Made by a program: the position numbers and the translations under genes. From positions 1-64,000 of the forward strand of contig JANQOR010000024.1 of NCBI GenBank assembly GCA_028285685.1: a stretch of 64,000 nucleotides of DNA, read 5' to 3'. Source of the DNA: Cyclobacteriaceae bacterium. Lineage in GTDB: Bacteria; Bacteroidota; Bacteroidia; Cytophagales; Cyclobacteriaceae. A model generated the notes under the pieces. That model did no database searches. It saw only the letters and a program-made list of their open reading frames with translations, and was not told the DNA's origin. Each line of letters opens with the position of its first letter. The first letter of the stretch is position 1. This document shows, piece after piece, positions 43,401-52,500 of the stretch.

Positions 43401-43834
43401 ACCCCTCCAATAAAAAGTACTACGGCGTGTGGAGACGCTCCTATTCCAAATGGCTTGCAACAACGGGTTCCAGTTTCTACGGGCAGTACATTAGATCGGC
43501 TCACTTCACCAGGTCCGGTAAAGGAGACAAGATCACCAAATGGACGCCCGAATTAGAGCAAAGTGGATTTTACGACTTGTATGTTTATATGATGGGGAAC
43601 AATCAAAATTCATTTACAGGGAGAAGCAGTAGCAATAGAAAATACACCTACCAATATGTGATAAATCATGCCGATGGGCAAGACGAAATCAGTTTCAACG
43701 TGTCGAATGCAGAGCGTGGCTGGAACTACCTCGGCTCCTACTATTTCGCCGAGAGCGGCGGAAATGTAATTCTTACTGATAAATGTGAATTGAGATCCGT
43801 GTATGCGGATGCAATCAAATGGGTAAAACAATAA
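40493..43834 (+). CDS. ABC permease fused to an M1-peptidase-like domain and a golvesin-like C-terminal domain
   Basis: 1113 residues. About seven membrane segments occupy residues 20-280. A periplasmic part begins with a region like the N-terminal beta domain of M1 aminopeptidases (TATSKMMVENKLDQTLERVY, then FEPGKEYIIKISYQGG) and continues into an M1-like helical region to ~residue 800. The gluzincin motif HEXXH is absent everywhere, so any peptidase activity is lost. The last ~130 residues match golvesin/xanthan-lyase C-terminal domains (SFYGQYIRSAHFTRSG, WTPELEQSGFYDLYVYM, ERGWNYLGSYYFAESGG, ADAIKWV), which are extracellular beta sandwiches thought to bind glycan or matrix. Permease-M1 fusions are known; this tail on one is unfamiliar to me. 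Confidence 0.82.
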   Translation: MISKRNILTIAKFESKVIWRNWFFRILCVGVLFFLTMFNIAAFSLADETPNWFIIANSWGIPYANMILLSMPQAAAIIFLGTGVVKKNKKLDTNEVFFTRAISNVDYVFGKALALFKLFIGLNVVILSISLIFNLTNPNAPFNPLGYFIYPLLSSVPSILFITGLSFLFVTLIRNQPVSIVLLLGISGVILIYFQGKHSNIFDYMAFRFTMMASDIIGFSDLKFILLQRSFYFTVGVACLFATAFFLERLSNHSRIRMAVGFVSVLLLGASAYIMINLWNIRSGKIELRDDLIALNGKWADVPNIDIKSNHIRLIHSGNEITATSKMMVENKLDQTLERVYFTLNPALEIQEVSINDRSVDFQRELHIVSISGNLFEPGKEYIIKISYQGGIQEEVAHLEVKQKRYDRISDSFVYPIQKRYAFLQPDYVLFTKDVLWYPDTQIGYSRKSPIKDRRSFTDFQLEVKSTENNLPISQGDSKLNNEGFYVFDPEHPLPQISLAIGSYEKKELTVGEITYSVFHHPNNDYFSQHFDLVGDTLASLITDIVNEYEFDQKIKYPFSRLQLVETPIQFRAYNKIYESHQAYVQPEMVLVPEKGGNDRQFDFNVQLIYMDQQAREDNQVLGDKEKQANVFSNFVKKTLTKQESSGRFFFDGDDDEDDVYSIFPNLYAYNSGIVSDDWALLNKSISNYLNKEDRSLRDFSRNINGISFTEECNELMSNSTLMEIVTQEEDYNKIQKSISLKGEYLFSYLDQIIGKEAFREFINEWINSNQHKVTAYEDFSQAIKLKFNLDIDPVIRQVFSETDQPSFVITNSDEYELLDGDRKRYQILFDVTNVGTNHGVIKVNFNSNDFSETNFFSRRQEDENTLEDAGYLSVVRTGETKQLGFLLDEPPRQISINTLVSQNIPSVISLSTSTFSLKENAVPFEGERVVEGSPQASQYELIVDNEDPGFSTFSPIRDTYLKEFLDSRNPSNKKYYGVWRRSYSKWLATTGSSFYGQYIRSAHFTRSGKGDKITKWTPELEQSGFYDLYVYMMGNNQNSFTGRSSSNRKYTYQYVINHADGQDEISFNVSNAERGWNYLGSYYFAESGGNVILTDKCELRSVYADAIKWVKQ

Positions 43835-43861
43835 CTACGAACAGAATAACTCAAGATAAAA

Positions 43862-45346
43862 ATGAACCAACAGTTAGCAACAAACTTAAGAAGATCAGCG
43901 GCTATACTCTTTATAGCCATGGTTGGACTTGCAGCATCTCAATCAGCTGTTGCGCAAAGAGTGTTGACATTGGAAGAGTCCATTAATATTGCTAAGACCA
44001 GTAGCCCCGACATTAGGAAGTCTACCCTGAATCTATTAAGCAATCAAAAGAGCCTTGATGCCCAGCGAGCAAGTTTAAAATCGAGGTTTGCATTGGATAT
44101 TACTCCCATAGATTTTAGCAGAACCAGGCTCTTCAATGACTTTTTCTCAACGTTCAACACAAATGAAGATTACAACTCTTTTGCCAACTTTTCAGTATCT
44201 CAACCGATCATCCACACGGATGCTACTATCTCACTTAACAATCGACTAGGGTACAGGAATAATTTCAGCGAAGCGCAGGACTTGAGGACCAAAAACTATA
44301 GTAACAACCTCTTTTTACAACTTGATCAGCCAATATTTACCTACAACCGAAACAAACTGCAACTAAGAGAACTGGAGTTAAACCTTGAGAATGCGCAGCT
44401 AAGCAATGCAATGCAATTGCTCAGCCTGGAGCGAAATGTCACACAATCCTTCTATAACCTATATCAAGCACAAAATGCGCTTGAAATTGCACAGGACGAA
44501 TACGACAATCAGCAGGTTAGTTACGAGATTACTAGCAACAAGGTAGAGGCAGACCTGTTGGCTGAGGAAGAGCTTTATCAAGCCGAGTTGAATCTTGCAA
44601 CATCCAGATCAACGCTCCAAAATCAGCAGGTAACTGTCGACAATGCAGCAGATGACTTCAAGCTTCTTTTAGGACTTGATCTAACGGAAAATATTTCGGT
44701 GGAAGTTAACGTCAATTTTGTTACACGAGAGGTGGATCTCAATCAAGCGATCCTGCATGGTTTGGATCAGCGTATGGAGCTAAGACAACGCGCCATTGAC
44801 ATAGAACGCTCCGAATTCGAGTTGATTCGTACCAATGCACTGAACGAATTCAAGGGCTCCATTTCGCTGTCTATGGGTGTGTTCGGAAACGATCCCAACT
44901 TTGGTGATATCTATGCCCAACCTCAAAACAACCCTCGTGTGGCAGTCACATTCAGTATCCCGCTGTGGGATTGGGGCGAAAAAAGAGCACGCCTGGCTGC
45001 AGGTACGGCAAATCTGGATATGACCAAGATTGATCTTCAAAATCAAAAGAATGACATTGTAATCAATATCCGAAAGACGTACCGAAATCTTCAAAACCTT
45101 GAAACACAGATCGAGATTTCACAACAAAATGTGAAGAATGCCGAACTGACGTATGAGATTAACCTGGAGCGGTACAGAAATGGAGACCTCACCAGCATGG
45201 ATTTAAACCTGTTTCAAAATCAGCTTTCCGAACAGAAAAATTCACTGGCGACCTCACTTATCAACTATAAAATAGAACTCCTGAATCTTAAGATCTTATC
45301 ACTATATGATTTTGAGACGCAGCAACCTGTAATTCCAACTTTTTAG
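43862..45346 (+). CDS. TolC-family outer-membrane efflux protein
   Basis: 494 residues with a signal peptide ending near AASQSAVAQ (residue ~32). Two OEP repeats of long helices (LTLEESINIAKTSSPDIRKS; LNQAILHGLDQRMELRQRAI) and strand-rich insertions (VSQPIIHTDATISLNNRLGY; VAVTFSIPLWDWGEKRARLA) give the TolC trimer architecture. It provides the outer-membrane and periplasmic channel for the RND permeases downstream. It begins 27 nt after the ABC permease and ends 12 nt before the membrane-fusion gene, which places ABC and RND components in one transcript. Confidence 0.93.
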   Translation: MNQQLATNLRRSAAILFIAMVGLAASQSAVAQRVLTLEESINIAKTSSPDIRKSTLNLLSNQKSLDAQRASLKSRFALDITPIDFSRTRLFNDFFSTFNTNEDYNSFANFSVSQPIIHTDATISLNNRLGYRNNFSEAQDLRTKNYSNNLFLQLDQPIFTYNRNKLQLRELELNLENAQLSNAMQLLSLERNVTQSFYNLYQAQNALEIAQDEYDNQQVSYEITSNKVEADLLAEEELYQAELNLATSRSTLQNQQVTVDNAADDFKLLLGLDLTENISVEVNVNFVTREVDLNQAILHGLDQRMELRQRAIDIERSEFELIRTNALNEFKGSISLSMGVFGNDPNFGDIYAQPQNNPRVAVTFSIPLWDWGEKRARLAAGTANLDMTKIDLQNQKNDIVINIRKTYRNLQNLETQIEISQQNVKNAELTYEINLERYRNGDLTSMDLNLFQNQLSEQKNSLATSLINYKIELLNLKILSLYDFETQQPVIPTF

Positions 45347-45358
45347 AAGACCCAAATC

Positions 45359-46426
45359 ATGAACTACATGAAAAACTATAGAAATTTCATAATCGCATCG
45401 GCACTACTAATCACATTTGCTTCGTGCGATGATGGTGAATCCACAATCGAAACGGATATTAAGATCCCGGTTTCAGTGATGAGCTTAAAGGAAAAGTCCA
45501 TTTCCCGGTACATTGAAACTACAGGCACGGTCTACTCTTCCAAAGAGGCGGTACTGAAATCAGAGCTCTCAGGGACCTACCAACTACAGACCAATCCCAC
45601 GACAAACAAGTTGTTCGCCCTGGGCGATTTTGTGAAAGAAGGAACGGTCATTATCAAATTGGAAGACAGGGAATTTGAGAACAACCTCCAATTGGAGGGG
45701 AAAAAGCTCAACCTGGAAGTTTCTCAAAATAATCTTAACAAACAGCAGTCATTGTATGACAAGGGTGGTGTCACTTTGACTGAGTTAAAAAATGCTTCGA
45801 TCGAGCATGTCAATGCTAAGTACTCTTATGACAATGCACTGATACAGCAGGAAAAAATGTCTGTTCGAGCTCCGTTTGATGGAGTGATCGTGGAGCTTCC
45901 TTACAATACAAACGGGGTAAAAATTGATCAAGGACAAGATATGTTCAAAGTCATGAAATTTGATCGACTCCTACTAGATATAAAACTTCCGGAAAAACAC
46001 CTGAGTGAAGTAGAGAAAAACCAACTGGTTCATATTACCAATTATAATATAGCAAAGGATACACTCATTGGCAGAATAAGTCAGATTGCTCCGGTGATCG
46101 ATCCGGAAAGTCGAACATTCCAAAGTGTGTTGGAAATTAACAATGACAGGTTGCTGCTACGACCGGGAATGTTCATCAAAGCAGCAATACTTTCGGAGAA
46201 GCGCGACGGCACAATCGTGATTCCAAAGGAGACCGTAATCTCCAGACAAAATGGAAAAGTGGTTTTTACCGTGGAGAACGGTATAGCCTCCGAAAAGACG
46301 ATCGTGACAGGCTTGGAAAACCAAAACAACATCGAGGTAATTGACGGCCTGGAAATCAACGATCGGCTGGTAATCGCGGGTTTTGAGACCTTGAGAAACA
46401 AATCGAAAGTCAGCGTAATACAATAG
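45359..46426 (+). CDS. RND membrane-fusion lipoprotein (periplasmic adaptor)
   Basis: 355 residues. The lipobox LITFAS-C23 predicts a lipoprotein; a start at the second Met (45368) is equally possible. Domain order is standard: lipoyl half (FALGDFVKEGTVIIKLEDRE), a short helical hairpin (QNNLNKQQSLYDKGGVTLTE), second lipoyl half (VRAPFDGVIVELPYNTNGVK), beta barrel and membrane-proximal domain (IVIPKETVISRQNGKVVFTV). It links the RND trimer to the TolC-type channel. The single adaptor must serve both RND proteins of the operon. Confidence 0.92.
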   Translation: MNYMKNYRNFIIASALLITFASCDDGESTIETDIKIPVSVMSLKEKSISRYIETTGTVYSSKEAVLKSELSGTYQLQTNPTTNKLFALGDFVKEGTVIIKLEDREFENNLQLEGKKLNLEVSQNNLNKQQSLYDKGGVTLTELKNASIEHVNAKYSYDNALIQQEKMSVRAPFDGVIVELPYNTNGVKIDQGQDMFKVMKFDRLLLDIKLPEKHLSEVEKNQLVHITNYNIAKDTLIGRISQIAPVIDPESRTFQSVLEINNDRLLLRPGMFIKAAILSEKRDGTIVIPKETVISRQNGKVVFTVENGIASEKTIVTGLENQNNIEVIDGLEINDRLVIAGFETLRNKSKVSVIQ

Positions 46427-46448
46427 TTACTACTAACCCAATTTCAAA

Positions 46449-49400
46449 GTGAAGAAAATTATTTCACTGGCGGTAGCCTACCCTATTTCCATCCTGATGC
46501 TGGTTCTGGCTATCATTCTGCTGGGGTCCATCTCATTCAACAAGTTGGGAATAGAGCTATTTCCAGATCTAAAAAATCCGACCCTATTTGTTGAACTGAA
46601 AGTTGGTATTCGTCCACCTTCTGAGGTTGAAAAGCAATTTGTTGAGTCCATTGAGTCTATCGCCAGTCGGCAAAATGGAGCCGTGGAAGTCAGCTCAATC
46701 TGCCAAACTGGTTATGCGCGAGTGACGGTAAGGTACGATTGGGGAAAAGACATGGATGAGGCCTTTCTCGATCTTCAGAAGTCATTATCCAGTTTTTCGT
46801 TAGACGAAGAAATCGAAGAGTTCGCCATTTCGCAATTTGATCCCAATGCCACACCTATTATGATCCTGGGTATCTACCATCCAACTTCCAATGATTTCGA
46901 TGCATTAAGAAAAATAGCTGAAACGAATTTTAGAAATGAACTTATTCGTCTCCCCGGAATCGCAGAAGTTCGACTGGCTGGAGAACAGGAAAAGGAAGTT
47001 GTGCTCGAAACGGATCCGAATCTTCTTGCTTCATTTGGTTTGACAGTCGATGACCTTGTCACCAAAATCCAGAACTATAACCGAAATGTGTCGGGCGGAT
47101 TTATCGAAGAACTGGGTAAAAAGTACGTCATAAAGGGACTTGGAATAATCAACGATTCTGAAGATCTCGAAGACCTGGTGGTTGGGTACGCCACACGTCA
47201 GACTCCAGTTCTTAATCAGCAAGACCAGACTCAAGCCAACACTCAAGATGCCTCCGCCGATCAAACACCTGTTTTGTTAAAAGAAGTAGCGGCAGTCAAA
47301 ATCATTGATAAAGAGGCCAGCAGCATCGTTCGCGTAAATCAGCAAAGAAGCCTTGGACTATCCATTTACAAAGAGACCAAATACAACACAGTCAATGCGG
47401 TCAAAGAGCTTGATGAGGTGCTGGAAGGGTTGAAAAGGTCCGTCCCAGGCTACGAATTTGTCGTCATCCAAAATCAAGGAAGCTTCATCCAACAGGCAAT
47501 CGATGAGGTGAAAGAGTCGGGTCTTTACGGCGCCTTCTTCGCGATGATTGTCTTGTTCTTATTCTTGCGTAGAATGGGAACTACCATCATCATCAGCATT
47601 GCCATTCCGATTTCTATCGTCGCAACTTTTAACTTGATGTACTTCAACGACCTCACATTAAATGTGATGACACTAGGTGGGCTGGCCTTGGGTGCAGGTA
47701 TGCTTGTGGACAATGCAATCGTGGTGGTAGAAAGTATTTTCAGAAAAAGAGAAGAAGGACTAAGCGTCATGGAGGCAGCTGTGAAAGGGACAAGTGAGGT
47801 CAGTGGAGCTATCACAGCCTCCACACTTACGACGATCATTGTTTTTCTTCCGATCGTCTACTTGCAAGGTCCTTCAGGCGAACTGTTCAAAGATCAAGCC
47901 TGGACTGTCGCGTTCTCATTGGTTTCGTCCCTGGTTGTAGCTATTCTGGTCATTCCCATGCTCTTTTCAAGGATTTTCAAAAAAGAGAAAGAGACAACTC
48001 CGGAGGTTAAGTCACTTCGATTCCTTGGGTATCGCAATTTCCTAAACAAAGCACTGAAATATCGTCTGGCATTCATAATCTCAGCGTTTATCCTCGTCTT
48101 TGCATCTTACCAACTGATCTCTATTATAGGAAGTGAATACATGCCAAAATCCGGAACCAGGGCAATTTCGGTTGAGGTAAAACTGGCAGATGGAACGCCG
48201 CTTCCACGCACTTCAAATACATTGAACCAGATTGAAGGGCAGTTGTTTGAAATATTCGAAGGGCAACTTGACAAAGTATACAGCCACATTGGGCCAACCC
48301 AAAGTCAATCTGGAATCGAAAATGAAAATGTGTACGAAGAAAATCAGGCCAATCTGAAACTTATTTTCAACAAGGAAACAAAACTGGAAATTGCTACTAT
48401 TACCGCTGTACTCTCCGACTATTTTGAAAACATCCCAGACTTGAGAGTGTCGTTCTCGAACGATGAAAGTGCCTTGAATTCTGTGCTGGGAGAAGAGCAA
48501 ATGCCACTGGTAGTAGATATTACTGGAACCGAAATCAGTTCCCTCCGACCAATAGCTGACTCAGTGATGTTGATCATGAATCAAAATGGGAATGTGTATG
48601 AGCCTTTATCAAATCTGGAAGAAGGAATTCCTCAAATACAAATAGATGTTGATAAATACAGGGCAGGGCTATTCAGTCTTTCCATTGAAAGCGTCCTGGG
48701 TCAAATAAAAGATCAACTTCAAGGCAAGAATGCAGGTACCATTGAACGTGGTGGTGAAGTTCAGGATATTCAAATCAAGATCCCCGAAATCTCGCTGACT
48801 CAGCTTGAGAACATGAAAATAAAAGGTGACCAGCAAGAACTAAGACTTGGGGAAATTGCAGATATCAGCACACAGATGGTTTCTAACGCGATCTTCCGAA
48901 AAAATCAGAGTAGGATCGTTTCCGTCAGTGCCAGAGTCAACCAGGATCTACCCTATGATCAAATTGTAAAATCAGTCCAAAACAAATTTTCTCAGTTGAG
49001 TGTCCCGCCTCAGTATAAAATTGATGTGGTCGGTCAGGAGCAGAAGCGAAAAGAAGCCATGAAAAATCTGACATTCTCCCTGATCCTATCTGTCGTCTTG
49101 GTTTACATGGTGCTGGCCTCCCAATTCGAATCACTGGTTCACCCATTTACGATTCTACTCACCATTCCGCTCGCGGGTGTTGGGGCTCTTTTGGCCTTCT
49201 TCGTCCTTGGAATGCCCTTAAATATGATGGCTTTCATTGGCATTATTATGCTAACAGGAATTGCAGTGAATGATTCGATCATCCTGGTGGACAGCATCAA
49301 CAAAAACAAACAGGCTGGACTAGATATACGAGAGGCCATCTTGAATGCGGGTCAAAAGAGGTTTAGACCCATCATCATGACAAGTCTGACAACGATACTA

Positions 49401-49598
49401 GCCTTGCTTCCACTAACGTTGGGATTCGGCGAAAGCGCCTCGCTTAGATCTCCGATGGCCATTGCAGTAATTGGCGGTCTAGTTACTTCCACGCTTTTGA
49501 CCTTGGTCATTATTCCATGTTTCTATGAAACAATTGAAAGGGGGCTGGTGCGACTAACAAATTTCAAACACCGACTTACAGGCAATTCCCATGGCTAA
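46449..49598 (+). CDS. RND efflux permease 1 (HAE1/AcrB-like)
   Basis: 1049 residues from a GTG, with the RND layout of two six-helix halves and two large periplasmic loops. TM1 is MKKIISLAVAYPISILMLVL, and TM4 carries GMLVDNAIVVVES (D421, N422), where AcrB has two aspartates. The second half has GIAVNDSIILVDSINKNKQA and a final TM set near LGFGESASLRSPMAIAVIGG. The first proton-relay Asp is kept and the second is Asn, a variant also seen in other RND homologues (from memory). It should use the proton or sodium gradient. It overlaps the second RND gene by 8 nt. Confidence 0.92.
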   Translation: MKKIISLAVAYPISILMLVLAIILLGSISFNKLGIELFPDLKNPTLFVELKVGIRPPSEVEKQFVESIESIASRQNGAVEVSSICQTGYARVTVRYDWGKDMDEAFLDLQKSLSSFSLDEEIEEFAISQFDPNATPIMILGIYHPTSNDFDALRKIAETNFRNELIRLPGIAEVRLAGEQEKEVVLETDPNLLASFGLTVDDLVTKIQNYNRNVSGGFIEELGKKYVIKGLGIINDSEDLEDLVVGYATRQTPVLNQQDQTQANTQDASADQTPVLLKEVAAVKIIDKEASSIVRVNQQRSLGLSIYKETKYNTVNAVKELDEVLEGLKRSVPGYEFVVIQNQGSFIQQAIDEVKESGLYGAFFAMIVLFLFLRRMGTTIIISIAIPISIVATFNLMYFNDLTLNVMTLGGLALGAGMLVDNAIVVVESIFRKREEGLSVMEAAVKGTSEVSGAITASTLTTIIVFLPIVYLQGPSGELFKDQAWTVAFSLVSSLVVAILVIPMLFSRIFKKEKETTPEVKSLRFLGYRNFLNKALKYRLAFIISAFILVFASYQLISIIGSEYMPKSGTRAISVEVKLADGTPLPRTSNTLNQIEGQLFEIFEGQLDKVYSHIGPTQSQSGIENENVYEENQANLKLIFNKETKLEIATITAVLSDYFENIPDLRVSFSNDESALNSVLGEEQMPLVVDITGTEISSLRPIADSVMLIMNQNGNVYEPLSNLEEGIPQIQIDVDKYRAGLFSLSIESVLGQIKDQLQGKNAGTIERGGEVQDIQIKIPEISLTQLENMKIKGDQQELRLGEIADISTQMVSNAIFRKNQSRIVSVSARVNQDLPYDQIVKSVQNKFSQLSVPPQYKIDVVGQEQKRKEAMKNLTFSLILSVVLVYMVLASQFESLVHPFTILLTIPLAGVGALLAFFVLGMPLNMMAFIGIIMLTGIAVNDSIILVDSINKNKQAGLDIREAILNAGQKRFRPIIMTSLTTILALLPLTLGFGESASLRSPMAIAVIGGLVTSTLLTLVIIPCFYETIERGLVRLTNFKHRLTGNSHG

Positions 49599-52500
49599 AA
49601 CAGGCTTGCTACATGTAATCATAAGGAGGAAAACCCTCGTTTCAATGCTATTCATTGGGTTTTCCGTGATGGGATATATCTCCTATCAAAAATTGCCTGT
49701 TGAACTTTTTCCAAATGTTGAGCTACCGGTTTTAATCGTTCGAGTAAATGCTGCCTCTGAAGTGGATCCAAGGTACATGGAAAGCCAGGCAATTATTCCA
49801 CTTGAGGGAGCAATCAGCACATTGGAGGGAATAGAAGAAATAAACGCCAGCGCTGACAGCCAGGAAGGAATGATCTTCATTTCTTTTAAGCAAGACGTCA
49901 ACATAAAGTACGCTTACCTGAAACTGGAACAGAAGGTCAGCAATGTAAAACCGGACCTCCCACCCGGGTTTGGTGTCAACATAATCAAAATTGATACAGA
50001 ACAATTCACCAACACCTTCATGGATCTGCAAGTGTTGGGAGGCGGTGGCGTTGATCGTGTACGTAACATCACAGACCAATACATCACGGATCGACTGAAC
50101 GATATTGATGGGATAGGCGGTGTTGAAGTTTTTGGCGGAAGACAAAAAACAATTGAAATCATCATGGACGATGAGATCTGCGAGGCAAATGGCATAACAC
50201 CAAATACGATCAACAATGTCCTGTCTCAAAATTCGAACAAGAGCGCTTACGCCGGGCGAGTTACCCGAAACGGGCAGGATGTGTTTGTAAACGTCTCAGC
50301 GGAACTGAAGAACATAAAAAACATTCAGAGCTTAGTGGTTTCTGACAAAGGACCTCTCCTTCTAAGTGATGTGGCGAGTGTGTTCTTTGGGGTTAAGGAG
50401 CAAACAACACTCAGCCGGGTAAACGGGAAAGACGCCGTTTCGATACGGCTTTCCAAGGACTCGCAGGCCAACCTCATCTCAGTCTCTGAAAGAACACTTA
50501 CAGCTATCGCCGAAATCAATGAGGATCTTGAGCCAATGGACGCTGAGATCATCGTTCAGAGCAATAGAGCTGAGATCATGGTGAAAAACATTGACCAGAT
50601 TAAGAGCCTGGCACTCGTTGGAGGGTTACTAGCGGTCTTTGTTTTATGGGTTTTTCTGAGAAGGCTAAGGTTCATTTTGAGCATTGCGCTGGCCATTCCC
50701 ATTTCGGTCTATACAGCATTCAATTTCTTCTACGCCTACAACATTTCCGTTAACAGCCTGACTTTGATCGGCATGGCACTGGCCATTGGAATGTTATTGG
50801 ATAATAGTGTAGTTGTCATCGAAAACATCTACCGTCATGTGGTAAACAAAAAACCGGCTGAAGATGCAGTTGTGGATGGGACAAAAGAAGTAATGCGATC
50901 CGTCATAGCCGCAACGCTCACCACGGTTACTGTCTTTCTTCCGTTCATCTTTTCCTCCAATTTTCTGGTTACACTTATAGGAACCCACATCGGAGTATCT
51001 ATCATATCCACGTTGCTGGTTTCTCTGGTGGTAGCTTTGGTTCTTATTCCAATGTTAGCACATACCGTAATTAAGAGCGAAAGCAAAGCAAAGAATCCAC
51101 TGATCAAAAATGCGTCTATTAGACAACGGATCATCCAGATGTACCTGGTCATCTTGAAAGCATGTTTTAGAAAGCCAGCAGCCACTATTATTGGAGGATT
51201 GGTTCTCTTCTTTGTCACAATAGGACTGAGCTTCCTTGTCAGTTTCGCCAATTCAAATGAGGTAGAAACAAGCGAAATGAACATGTTCGTCACCATGCCT
51301 CAAGGCTCTACTTTAGCTGCCGCTGACGTGAGAATTGCCAAGATCGAGGAGCAGGTAATGAACGTCGGTGTCGTTGATCAGGTAATCAGCCAGATTTCAG
51401 AAAACTCGACAGTCCTAACAGTACAGCTAGTCGAAGGCTTTAATAAACTTGACTCCATCTCTCTAGCAGATGTGAGGGGAATCCTTGACAACATAGCCGA
51501 TGACAATGACGACCTTGAAATTGCGTTGGACCAGCAGCAGGCAGCAGCCAGAGGTCCTCGACGAGGGCCATCCAATTCCGACACCTTTGAACGATTGCTT
51601 GGTATTGGTGGAAATTCGGAGCGGATCATTATCAAAGGTCAGGACTTTGCCTTGATGCAAACCATCGCCAATGATCTAAATACATTCGTTGGAGGGCTGC
51701 AGTCCATTTCAGAAAGCTATGTCAACGTTAGTCCAGAGCGACCCGAGGCGCACATCCTCTTCGATCAAATGACGATGAGTGAATTTGGAATTACGCAAGA
51801 GAATGTGGCAGCAGGTCTCAACGATTTTCAGCCTTCCTTTGAGTCTGGTTCCCGATTTGTGAGTGGTAACGAAGAATTTGAAATCACCATCCGTACGCAC
51901 AATCAAATCAACGAAGGCGCTAAAGAAATGAAGGATCTTCGTGCCATGCCAGTTGTTAACGCTGCTGGTGCCACCTACGAGCTGGAAGACTTTGGCTCGG
52001 TGATCTATTCTTCAGGGGAAAGCGGTATCCAACGTTTGAATCAGGAAAAACAGATCGAGATTACCTATAACTTCATTGATGAGGTTGTTGACTCAGAATC
52101 GCTTCTTGAAGCATCACGAGTGGAGATAGATCAGATAGTGAACAGCATAAACATTCCCTCAGGTGTAGTGGTGGATGTGATTCACGAGGAACCACTATTC
52201 GAAGAATTCTACTTCCTCATTGCAGCTGCTATTGTAATCATATTCATGATCTTGGCATCCGTTTTCGAATCACTCTACCTGCCGGTTGTTATCATGTTCT
52301 CGATTCCCCTTTCGGCAATTGGCGCATTCATGGGATTAACCTTCACAGGAAATTCACTGATGAACGCCAACACACTTATTGGCTTCTTGATATTGCTTGG
52401 TGTCGTTGTCAACAATGGAATCATTTTGATTGATTACTCCCGAATCCTAAGAAGGAAAGGGTTCAATAGATATCGCTCGCTGATGATAAGCGGAATTTCC

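Noticed and set aside
40493-43834. Active M1 aminopeptidase
   Set aside because: The HEXXH zinc motif is absent from the whole protein, although the M1-like domain is recognisable.
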